From positions 1 to 6,483 of the forward strand of contig JAIFLB010000011.1 in the NCBI GenBank assembly GCA_020049245.1: DNA of 6,483 nt. The letters are read 5' to 3'. The position numbers and the translations under genes are program-made. Below the pieces are notes generated by a model. The model did not search any database. It was not told the origin of the DNA and worked only from the letters and a program-made list of their open reading frames with translations. Position 1 is the stretch's first letter. Every line of letters begins with the position of its first letter. Origin of the DNA: Betaproteobacteria bacterium. GTDB lineage: Bacteria > Pseudomonadota > Gammaproteobacteria > Burkholderiales > Thiobacillaceae. Positions 1 to 5,540 of the stretch are shown in pieces.

Positions 1-1
1 G

Positions 2-991
2 CACCCGCGTCCCCGTGTACTAGCACATCCGGCCGACCGTTTCGGTTGTGGCGAGTACCGGGTTGTCGCGCCGATGCGGGCATTGAATGAAGATGGCAGG
101 ATCATGGGTTGGGATACCGGCAACTATCTGACGCCGCCCGAGTTGTTCCGCATGGAGCCGGATGTCATTCTGTTGCAACGCCAGGTCGACCCGCATCAGC
201 TTGATTTCATTGCCCGTTACATTCGCCACAGCCAGGCGTTCAGGGTGTACGAGATTGATGACCTGATCACCAATATTCCAATCCGCAGTATCCGCAAGAA
301 GCATTTTGTTGAGCAGAAAGACCTGCACAAACGCTTTCGTAAAGGCATTTCCCTGTGCCACCGCTTTATTGTTTCGACCGATTTCCTGGCCGAGGAATAC
401 AAGGGCTATTGCGCGGATATTGTTGTCGTGCAGAACTACATCGAGCGAGCCCGCTGGGGAAATCTCAAACCGGAACGCATGCATCGCCCGAAAGCCCGTG
501 TCGGCTGGGCGGGCAGCGTGACGCACGATGGCGATCTGGCGGTCATTTTCGATGTGGTGAAAGCCACGGCGAAAGAAGTGGATTGGGTGTTTTTCGGCAT
601 GTGTCCTGCGGAAATTCGGCCCTATGTGGCGGAGTTTCATGCTGGTGTTTCATTGGAGAATTATCCCGCCAAGCTCGCAAGTCTCGATCTCGACCTGGCG
701 GTTGCACCTCTCGAGGATGTTCCATTCAACCACGGCAAGAGCCATCTTCGACTGCTGGAGTATGGCGTTCTGGGCTACCCGGTGATCTGTAGCGACATGA
801 CGCCCTATCGCGGTGATTACCCGGTGACGCGGGTCAATAACCGTTTCAAGGACTGGGTCGACGCGATTCGCAGCCATGTCGCCGACCGCGATGAACTGGC
901 GAGGCGCGGCGATGTCCTGCGTGACTACATCAATGCCCACTGGATATTGGAAGACCATCTGGATATCTGGCAACGGGCGTGGTTGCCATGA
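2..991 (+). CDS. Glycosyltransferase (GT4/CgeB-like), 3' part only
   Basis: The reading frame is open from base 2 with no stop, so the 5' end lies outside the window; 329 residues are visible. An ATG at base 74 is probably internal, because the residues before it (ADRFGCGEYRVV) fit the 'GCGxYR' segment that begins the N-terminal domain in this type of glycosyltransferase. Visible landmarks, counted from base 2, are YEIDDLI near residues 83-89, RVGWAGSVTHDGDL near 166-179 (the start of the C-terminal Rossmann-like domain) and GKSHLRLLEYG near 245-255, followed by YPVICSDMTPY. That last block resembles the nucleotide-sugar binding region of GT-B enzymes. The expected role is transfer of a sugar from an activated donor at the cytoplasmic side of the membrane, in O-antigen, capsule or glycan assembly. 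Donor and acceptor cannot be read from the sequence. The full protein could be a longer multidomain transferase. I see no signal peptide or membrane segment in the visible part. The gene ends 39 bases before a strong hairpin. Confidence 0.8.
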   Translation, partial: HPRPRVLAHPADRFGCGEYRVVAPMRALNEDGRIMGWDTGNYLTPPELFRMEPDVILLQRQVDPHQLDFIARYIRHSQAFRVYEIDDLITNIPIRSIRKKHFVEQKDLHKRFRKGISLCHRFIVSTDFLAEEYKGYCADIVVVQNYIERARWGNLKPERMHRPKARVGWAGSVTHDGDLAVIFDVVKATAKEVDWVFFGMCPAEIRPYVAEFHAGVSLENYPAKLASLDLDLAVAPLEDVPFNHGKSHLRLLEYGVLGYPVICSDMTPYRGDYPVTRVNNRFKDWVDAIRSHVADRDELARRGDVLRDYINAHWILEDHLDIWQRAWLP

Positions 992-1030
992 AGTTTTTGA
1001 CTTCGTCCGCAATCTGAAAGTCTGAAAACG

Positions 1031-1055
1031 AAAACGCCGGCATTGCCGGCGTTTT
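1031..1055. terminator. Bidirectional intrinsic terminator between convergent genes
   Basis: A perfect inverted repeat: the 11-base arm AAAACGCCGGC, the loop ATT, then the exact complement GCCGGCGTTTT. The GC-rich 7-bp core is flanked by A4 on one side and T4 on the other, so the transcript folds into a terminator-like hairpin on either strand. It lies 39 bases after the stop of the glycosyltransferase gene and 25 bases after the stop of the convergent isomerase gene. On the minus strand the T-rich tail is longer (GTTTTCGTTTTC) than on the plus strand, so it may work better for the isomerase operon. This is assigned by structure and position only. Confidence 0.85.
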
Positions 1056-1080
1056 GCTATGTGCTCTGAATCGCCAAGCC

Positions 1081-1935
1081 TTATTCGACCTTGGCTCCAG
1101 CGCGCAATTCAACAACATACTTGCGCAATTGCAGTTGCTGCATCTGATTGGCGATACGATCTTTCAACTTGTCATATTCGGGGAAATCCAGGCTGCGGAT
1201 TTCTTCCATGCGAATGACATGCCAGCCGAATTTTGTTTGCACCGGTTTCTTGCTGATTTCACCGGCTTTCATTTTGGTCATCGCCTCGGCGAATTCGGGT
1301 ACCAGGTTGGCGGGGAGCACCCAGCCCAGATCGCCGCCGTTGCCGGCTGAGCTGTCCTTCGACTCCGTCTTGGCCAAATCGGCGAACTTGGCCTTTTTCT
1401 TGCCGGTCGTTAGCCTGGTGATAACGGCATTCGCTTCTTTTTCAGAGTTCAGCAGAATATGGCGAGGACGGTATTCGGTGCTGCCGGCTTTCGCTTTGGC
1501 TTTGTCGTACTCGGCCTTGACGGCTTCTTCCTGAATTGTATTTTTGCGCACGAATTCTTCAATCAACGCCTTGCTGAGCAGTTCCTTCTTTTGGAACTCC
1601 AGGGCAGCCTGCAGGGTCGCGTTTTTGTCCAGACCTTGGCGCACCGCTTCCTGCGCCATCAGTTCCGCCGTGACAACGGCTTCGCGAATTGATTCCTCGG
1701 TCAATGCTTCCGGCGGGCTATTCCGATTCATGCGTCCTTGACGGACAAAGTTGGCGAATATCTGAGGCAAGGCAACACCGTTGACCACAGCCAGTGGTTT
1801 GTCCGCTGACGCCGAAGCGGCTTTATCGGTGGCCTTTCCCGTTGCCATCTCTGTTGCACTATCGGCGGCGAGGGCGGAGTGCGGTATCAGGCCAATGCTG
1901 GCAGTCAGAACGACAAACAAAAGTTTATGTTTCAT
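1081..1935 (-). CDS. Secreted parvulin-type peptidyl-prolyl cis-trans isomerase (PpiC domain)
   Basis: This 284-residue protein should catalyse cis-trans isomerisation of X-Pro bonds in the periplasm, helping exported and outer-membrane proteins fold. The N-terminus is a Sec signal peptide: MKHK, a hydrophobic stretch to about residue 19, then ALA|AD with likely cleavage after residue 23. An Ala/Lys/Ser-rich linker follows to about residue 47, then a helical SurA/PrsA-like N-terminal region (about 48-150). The rotamase domain spans about 156-247, with parvulin landmarks RPRHILL (157-162), the GNGGDLGWV loop (199-207), VPEF (212-215), and PVQT.FGWHVI (231-241). A charged helical tail ends the protein. 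There is no lipobox cysteine, so a soluble periplasmic protein is expected rather than a lipoprotein. The ATG start is supported by the signal peptide; the ribosome site before it is weak (GGAA). It is the last gene of the minus-strand operon, 69 bases after bolA, and could have its own promoter in that gap. The client proteins are unknown. Confidence 0.9.
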   Translation of the reverse strand: MKHKLLFVVLTASIGLIPHSALAADSATEMATGKATDKAASASADKPLAVVNGVALPQIFANFVRQGRMNRNSPPEALTEESIREAVVTAELMAQEAVRQGLDKNATLQAALEFQKKELLSKALIEEFVRKNTIQEEAVKAEYDKAKAKAGSTEYRPRHILLNSEKEANAVITRLTTGKKKAKFADLAKTESKDSSAGNGGDLGWVLPANLVPEFAEAMTKMKAGEISKKPVQTKFGWHVIRMEEIRSLDFPEYDKLKDRIANQMQQLQLRKYVVELRAGAKVE

Positions 1936-2004
1936 TTCAATTCCAGGTTATCAACAGGGCAAATTAGGTTTGAAGAATGCAGGTGAGTTCCCGGCCAGGC
2001 GAAA

Positions 2005-2271
2005 TCAAAGCTCTTCCGGAGAATAAGCGGTAATCGACAAGGCGTGGACGCGGGTTTGCATCAAATCACCCAGCGCTTGATAGATGGCGCGATGGCGGGC
2101 GACGATATTCTGGCCCTGGAAAGTCGGTGCGATGATCGTCAACTGGTAATGTCCGCCGCCGGAACGGGCGCCGGCGTGACCGGCGTGCTGGGCGGATTCA
2201 TCAACGATTTCGATGTTTTCCGGTGCAAGTACAGCCAGTCGCGATTTGATTTCGGCAATGGTGTCATTCAT
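2005..2271 (-). CDS. bolA: BolA family protein
   Basis: An 88-residue BolA-fold protein. BolA family members pair with monothiol glutaredoxins to bind or pass on [2Fe-2S] clusters, and E. coli BolA also acts as a transcriptional regulator affecting cell shape and biofilm under stress. Landmarks are the N-terminal helix (IAEIKSRL), DES followed by the His-rich loop HAGHAG (29-34), HYQLTIIAPTFQG (41-53), the family signature ARHRAIYQAL (58-67) with the nucleic-acid-binding-like helix-turn, and VHALSI (75-80), whose histidine is the conserved cluster-ligand position. The loop is glycine and histidine rich and longer than a bare minimum, as in many betaproteobacterial BolA proteins. The ATG overlaps the stop of yciI by four bases (ATGA), and an AGAAGG ribosome site lies 7 bases upstream, so translation is probably coupled. 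E. coli has BolA and the paralogue IbaG; this protein's exact orthology to one of them is not settled by eye. Confidence 0.9.
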   Translation of the reverse strand: MNDTIAEIKSRLAVLAPENIEIVDESAQHAGHAGARSGGGHYQLTIIAPTFQGQNIVARHRAIYQALGDLMQTRVHALSITAYSPEEL

Positions 2272-2573
2272 GGCAGCACCTTCTTGAAGGGTTTGACGCT
2301 GACTCGCGCGTACACACCGACAGCCAGATAAGGGTCGGCATCGGCCCAGGTTTGCGCGGCTTGCAGGCTGTCGAAGGCGGCGACAATCAGGCTGCCGGTG
2401 AAACCGGCAGGGCCGGGGTCGGGGCTGTCGATGGCGGGATAGGGGCCGGCCAGCAACAGGCGGCCTTCATCCTTCAATTGGTTAAGCCGAGCCAGATGCG
2501 CCGGACGCGCGCCGAGGCGCTTTTCCAGGCTGTCCGGGACGTCGATCCCTTCAATGGCATAAAACAGATTCAT
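2268..2573 (-). CDS. yciI: YciI family protein
   Basis: A 101-residue ferredoxin-like alpha-beta protein very close to E. coli YciI as I recall it: SLEKRL.ARPAHLARL (15-30), L.DEGRLLLAGP (33-44), GPAGFTGS (54-61), AADF/DSLQAA, WADADPY (76-82), GVYARVSVKPFKKV at the C-terminus. The conserved His26 and Asp35 correspond to the putative His-Asp active-site pair proposed for this family from structures; the physiological reaction is not established. The frame stays open upstream to base 2699, but the start at 2573 is chosen because homology begins at MNLFYAIEG, an AAGGA ribosome site sits 6 bases before this ATG, and the ATG overlaps the yciB stop by four bases. It is the middle gene of the yciB-yciI-bolA coupled trio. 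A soluble cytoplasmic protein is expected. Confidence 0.92.
   Translation of the reverse strand: MNLFYAIEGIDVPDSLEKRLGARPAHLARLNQLKDEGRLLLAGPYPAIDSPDPGPAGFTGSLIVAAFDSLQAAQTWADADPYLAVGVYARVSVKPFKKVLP
2279..2284 (-). promoter_or_regulatory. Ribosome binding site of bolA
   Basis: On the minus strand AGAAGG lies 7 bases before the bolA ATG, inside the last codons of yciI. It supports the start at base 2271, and with it the ATGA overlap. Confidence 0.6.
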
Positions 2574-3175
2574 GGTTCTTCCTTGATATGGCGCGACAGA
2601 TAAACCGTCTGTCCGATGATGAAAACAAGCATCAGACCGATTGAGCCGAACATCTTGAAATTGACCCAGGTGTCGGTCGAGAAATTCATCGCCACCCAAA
2701 GATTGGCGACACCCATCAAGGTAAAGAACGCGGCCCAGGCCAGATTCAAGCGGCTCCAGATTTCATCCGGCAATTGCACGTTCTTTTCCATCATCAGGCG
2801 GATCAAATTGCGTTCAAACAACATGGGCGCCAGTCCGAGCGATAGGGCAAACAGCCAATACAGCACTGTCGGCTTCCACTTTATGAAGGTCTCATCGTGC
2901 AAAAACAAGGTGGCGCCGCCAAAAAGCACGATCAGCCCCAGCGAGACCCAGAGCATGGTGTCGATCTTGCGGTACTTGATCCAGGCCCAGGCGAGCTGGA
3001 TGAAGGTGGCGGCAATGGCGACGACGGTGGCGAGAAAAACGCCGGGTTTGTCATTGCCAGTGAGCACGATGCCGATGGCAGACAGCCAGTCGGTCGCGTT
3101 TTCCGGATGCGACGCGCCATATTGATAGGCCGCAAAAAACAGAATGATGGGAAATAGATCGAAAAGAATTTTCAC
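2570..3175 (-). CDS. yciB: YciB (septation protein A, IspZ family), inner-membrane
   Basis: A 201-residue polytopic inner-membrane protein of the YciB/IspZ family, historically called intracellular septation protein A. In E. coli YciB is linked to cell-envelope integrity and interacts with elongation and division proteins; its biochemical activity is unknown. About six hydrophobic segments are visible (near residues 3-20, 46-65, 73-92, 104-120, 145-163, 175-193). Family landmarks are KILFDLFPIILFF at the N-terminus, HDETFIKWKPTVLYW (93-107), RLNLAWAAFF (142-151), NLWVA (158-162) and WVNFK.FG (170-177). The start is GTG at 3175: the family N-terminus begins exactly there ('M-K-x-L-F-D-x-x-P'), and the 22 residues of open frame before it (up to an ATG at 3241) are hydrophilic and unlike the family. 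No good ribosome site precedes the GTG; a GGAGG is present but 19 bases away. It is the first gene of the minus-strand operon, overlapping yciI by four bases. Confidence 0.93.
   Translation of the reverse strand: MKILFDLFPIILFFAAYQYGASHPENATDWLSAIGIVLTGNDKPGVFLATVVAIAATFIQLAWAWIKYRKIDTMLWVSLGLIVLFGGATLFLHDETFIKWKPTVLYWLFALSLGLAPMLFERNLIRLMMEKNVQLPDEIWSRLNLAWAAFFTLMGVANLWVAMNFSTDTWVNFKMFGSIGLMLVFIIGQTVYLSRHIKEEP
2580..2584 (-). promoter_or_regulatory. Ribosome binding site that fixes the yciI start
   Basis: On the minus strand AAGGA lies 6 bases before the ATG at 2573, inside the last codons of yciB. It favours this start over longer in-frame alternatives reaching up to base 2699. Confidence 0.65.
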
Positions 3176-3223
3176 TGCGGTGCCGTCGTAGCGGCCTCCA
3201 GAAAGGAAGGGCGGCGGGCATTT

Positions 3224-3232
3224 TGCTATGAT
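3224..3232 (+). promoter_or_regulatory. Candidate extended -10 promoter for the rnm cluster
   Basis: The sequence TGCTATGAT matches an extended -10 element (TGnTATnAT) in the 149-base divergent region. No convincing -35 hexamer lies 17 bases upstream, which extended -10 promoters can tolerate. A transcript would start near base 3239, giving a leader of about 85 bases before the PHP gene. The rest of the region is AT-rich around 3271-3300 and contains TTTATAAC, whose reverse strand offers a weak TATAAA that could serve yciB. These are pattern matches only. Confidence 0.3.
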
Positions 3233-3324
3233 TCCCGCCATGGGCTCAACCTGGACGCCTCATTCCTTCATCAATAACACAATTTATAACGCCGCTAACT
3301 TAACTCCCGGGTGAACTCAGTTTG

Positions 3325-4158
3325 ATGACTATTTACGACCTTCATTGCCACTCTACCGCCTCTGATGGTGTGCTTTCGCCGCGTGACTTGGTGCGGCGTG
3401 CCAAAGAGCATGGTGTCGATGTGCTGTCATTGACCGATCACGATGAGTTGAGTGGGCAGGCTGAAGCAGCCGAAGCCGCGTCCGAATTTGGCTTGCGCCT
3501 GATCAACGGGGTCGAGATCTCGGTGACCTGGGGCAATGTGACGCTGCATGTTGTCGGTTTGAATGTCGATCCTGTCGATCCGGTGCTGCTGCATGGACTG
3601 GCGCGCAATCGCGGCGGACGCAGGGAGCGTGCGCGGCGAATTGGTGATGAACTGGCCAAAATTGGTATTGCTGGCGCTTTTGAAGGCGCTTGCGCGTTGG
3701 CGGAAAACCAGGATCTGATCAGCCGCACACATTTCGCCCGTTTCATGATTGAAAGCGGTGTGTCCAAAAACATGAAATCAGTTTTCAAGCATTTTCTGGT
3801 CAAGGGCAAGCCGGGTTATGTTTCGCATGAATGGGCCAGCCTGGAAAATGCGTTGACCTGGATTCACGCCGCCGGTGGTGTCGCGGTGTTGGCGCATCCA
3901 GGGCGTTATCAGATCGGCAGCGAAAAAATGCGCTTGCTGCTGAGTGAGTTCAAATATCTTGGTGGCAGCGGCATTGAAGTCGTCACGGGTAGCCATACCG
4001 CAGAGCAAGTGCCGCAATACGCCGCGCTGGCGGTTGAGTTCGACCTGATGGCGTCAATCGGCTCTGATTTTCACGCGCCTGGCGAGGGCGGTCGTGAACT
4101 GGGGCGCCTGACCGCCCTGCCTGAGCGTTGCATACCCATTTGGCAAGCCTGGAACTGA
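3325..4158 (+). CDS. rnm: PHP-domain phosphoesterase, RNase AM (Rnm/YciV/TrpH) family
   Basis: A 277-residue PHP-domain metalloenzyme closely similar to E. coli YciV/TrpH as I recall it. E. coli RNase AM is a 5'-3' exoribonuclease that trims the 5' ends of rRNAs; a Chromobacterium homologue hydrolyses nucleoside 3',5'-bisphosphates, so either RNA ends or pAp-like nucleotides are plausible substrates. All expected trinuclear-metal ligands are present: H7, H9 and D14 (DLHCHSTASDG), H39 and D40 (LTDHD), E64 (NGVEIS), H75 (LHVVGLN), H136 (RTHFARF), H191 (LAHPGRY), D248 and H250 (GSDFH). Length matches the family (about 280-290). The ATG at 3325 is preferred; a TTG one codon earlier is possible. 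A weak GGGTGA lies about 10 bases before. There is no signal peptide, so it is cytoplasmic. It is the first gene of the plus-strand cluster, with yciO starting 12 bases after its stop, the same neighbour as in E. coli. The symbol follows the E. coli name; substrate in this organism is inferred. Confidence 0.9.
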   Translation: MTIYDLHCHSTASDGVLSPRDLVRRAKEHGVDVLSLTDHDELSGQAEAAEAASEFGLRLINGVEISVTWGNVTLHVVGLNVDPVDPVLLHGLARNRGGRRERARRIGDELAKIGIAGAFEGACALAENQDLISRTHFARFMIESGVSKNMKSVFKHFLVKGKPGYVSHEWASLENALTWIHAAGGVAVLAHPGRYQIGSEKMRLLLSEFKYLGGSGIEVVTGSHTAEQVPQYAALAVEFDLMASIGSDFHAPGEGGRELGRLTALPERCIPIWQAWN

Positions 4159-4170
4159 GTTCGGCCAACC

Positions 4171-4797
4171 ATGTGCCAACATTTTTATCTGCATCCCGAT
4201 AACCCGCAGCAGCGACTGATCCGCGAGGCGGTGAAGCTGCTCAAGTCAGGCGGTGTCATGGTTTATCCAACCGATTCCTGCTATGCCATTGGCTGCATGA
4301 TCGGCAACAAGGAAGGCATGGAACGCATCCGGGCGCTGCGCGGCGTTGATGAAAAACATATGTTCACCCTGATTTGCCGGGATTTGTCGGAAATCGCCCG
4401 TTTTGCGCTGGTGGACAACAAACAGTACCGGATGCTCAAGTCGGCGACGCCGGGAGGCTATACCTTCATTCTCGAAGCCACCAAGGAAGTGCCGCGCCGA
4501 TTGCAGCACCCCAAGCGCAGCACGATCGGATTGCGCGTGCCGGAACATCCGGTGGTGGCGATGTTGCTGGCTGAACTGAATGAACCGATTCTGTCGATGA
4601 CGCTGCAATTGCCTGGAGATGACTATCCGTTGAACGATCCGGAAGAGATTGTGGAACGCATTGGCAACCGGATCGATGTCATGCTTGATAGCGGTTTTTG
4701 CGGCATTGAGTCGACCACGGTGGTCGATTTGACCGGTGCCGCACCCGAGTTGATTCGCGCTGGAACAGGTGATGTCAGACTTCTTGGGTTTGAGTAA
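4171..4797 (+). CDS. yciO: YciO (YrdC/Sua5-fold, TsaC paralogue)
   Basis: A 208-residue protein of the YrdC/Sua5 fold. The family member TsaC makes threonylcarbamoyl-AMP from threonine, bicarbonate and ATP for t6A37 in tRNA, but this sequence belongs to the YciO branch: MCQHFYLHPDNPQQRLI at the N-terminus, YPTDSCYAIGC (32-42), FTLICRDLSEIA (65-76), TPGGYTFIL (93-101), TKEVPRR (104-110), KRSTIGLRVPEHP (115-127), and STTVVDLT (181-188), all near-matches to E. coli YciO (206 residues). Whether YciO makes TC-AMP in vivo is doubtful; it may act on RNA or nucleotides, and automatic annotation as L-threonylcarbamoyladenylate synthase should be treated with care. The Sua5 C-terminal domain is absent. 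It starts 12 bases after the PHP gene with no strong ribosome site of its own (only a weak GAG/GG stretch), so it is probably cotranscribed and may depend on reinitiation. A cytoplasmic protein is expected. Confidence 0.92.
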   Translation: MCQHFYLHPDNPQQRLIREAVKLLKSGGVMVYPTDSCYAIGCMIGNKEGMERIRALRGVDEKHMFTLICRDLSEIARFALVDNKQYRMLKSATPGGYTFILEATKEVPRRLQHPKRSTIGLRVPEHPVVAMLLAELNEPILSMTLQLPGDDYPLNDPEEIVERIGNRIDVMLDSGFCGIESTTVVDLTGAAPELIRAGTGDVRLLGFE

Positions 4798-4812
4798 ATA
4801 ATCATTGCAAAC

Positions 4813-4818
4813 AAAGAG
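4813..4818 (+). promoter_or_regulatory. Weak ribosome binding site before the TTG start
   Basis: AAAGAG lies 6 bases before the TTG at 4825, in the short AT-rich gap after yciO. Two in-frame TAA codons sit between it and the start, so initiation upstream in this frame is excluded. The match to the Shine-Dalgarno consensus is partial. Confidence 0.4.
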
Positions 4819-4824
4819 TAATAA

Positions 4825-5529
4825 TTGGAACTTAATCTAGTACAGAAGGTGGTTGTGTTTGCCTTGCCGGTGATTTTTGCGATCACCCTGCATGAAGCGG
4901 CACATGGCTACGCCGCTTTGCGGTTTGGCGATCGCACGGCGGAATCGCAAGGCCGCATCAGCTTGAATCCGATTCGCCACTTCGATCTGGTCGGCACGTT
5001 GATCGTGCCGTTGACCATTCTGGTGATTTCCAAACTGACTGGTGGCGCCGGCATCCTTTTCGGCTGGGCGAAGCCGGTGCCGGTCAATTTCAACAATTTG
5101 CGGCGTCCCAAGCAGGACATGCTCTGGGTTGCCGCCGCTGGTCCTGGCGCCAATCTGTTGATGGCGCTGATCTGGGCCGGTTTGATCAAACTGGCATTCG
5201 CCATGCCCGGCAGCGCCTTTGCGATGCCCCTGGCGTTGATGGGTGCGGCCGGCATTTTCATCAACGCCGTGCTGATGGCGCTCAACCTGATTCCCTTGCC
5301 ACCACTCGATGGCGGCCGTATCGCGGTCAGCTTGTTGCCGAGGCATCTGGCCTACCAACTGGCTAGGGTTGAGCCCTACGGCATCTTCATCCTGCTTGGC
5401 CTGATGTTCATGGGGTTGCTTGGCATCTTCATGTGGCCGCTGATCCAATCGCTGATTCAACTGGCGGCGTTCGTCTTCGACATCAATCCGGTCGAACTGC
5501 TCTCCCTTATCCAAATTGTTTTGAACTGA
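4825..5529 (+). CDS. Site-2 protease family membrane metallopeptidase (M50, short group)
   Basis: A 234-residue multi-pass membrane zinc protease. Members cut substrates within the membrane; some control sigma or anti-sigma factors, but the short type seen here has no known substrate. The zinc motif HEAAH is at 23-27 within the first hydrophobic segment, and the second motif NLIPLPPLDGG (154-164) supplies the aspartate ligand D162. Between them are GRISLNPIRHFDLVGTL (43-59), FGWAKPVPVNFNNL (79-92) and a hydrophobic segment with AAAGPGANLL (103-112), all standard for this group. There are about five to six membrane segments and no PDZ or CBS domain. The start is TTG at 4825: two in-frame TAA codons (4819-4824) immediately precede it and the first in-frame ATG lies after the HEAAH site. 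GTG codons at 4849 and 4855 are the only other options and would shorten the first helix. A weak AAAGAG ribosome site lies 6 bases upstream. It is 27 bases after yciO and 11 before trpS. Confidence 0.9.
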   Translation: MELNLVQKVVVFALPVIFAITLHEAAHGYAALRFGDRTAESQGRISLNPIRHFDLVGTLIVPLTILVISKLTGGAGILFGWAKPVPVNFNNLRRPKQDMLWVAAAGPGANLLMALIWAGLIKLAFAMPGSAFAMPLALMGAAGIFINAVLMALNLIPLPPLDGGRIAVSLLPRHLAYQLARVEPYGIFILLGLMFMGLLGIFMWPLIQSLIQLAAFVFDINPVELLSLIQIVLN

Positions 5530-5540
5530 CGGAAAACACC

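Noticed and set aside
74..76. ATG at base 74 as the true start of the glycosyltransferase
   Set aside because: The preceding in-frame residues fit the conserved N-terminal segment of the family and there is no stop before them.
20..640. 206-residue open frame on the minus strand opposite the glycosyltransferase
   Set aside because: The plus-strand frame has clear family motifs over the same bases; the antisense protein has none.
1013..1030. TCTGAAA repeats as Neisseria-type DNA uptake sequences
   Set aside because: They lack the full GCCGTCTGAA core and occur only here; a simple tandem duplication is more likely.
2574..2699. N-terminal extension of yciI up to base 2699
   Set aside because: It overlaps the yciB coding region, matches no family, and the internal ATG at 2573 has a good ribosome site and homology start.
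3565..3581. GTCGATCC tandem repeat inside the PHP gene
   Set aside because: It merely encodes a Val-Asp-Pro repeat in frame and is too short to be meaningful.
4837..5514. 225-residue open frame on the minus strand opposite the site-2 protease
   Set aside because: It is rich in His, Gln and Arg, as expected from the reverse complement of a hydrophobic membrane-protein gene; no domain or ribosome site supports it.
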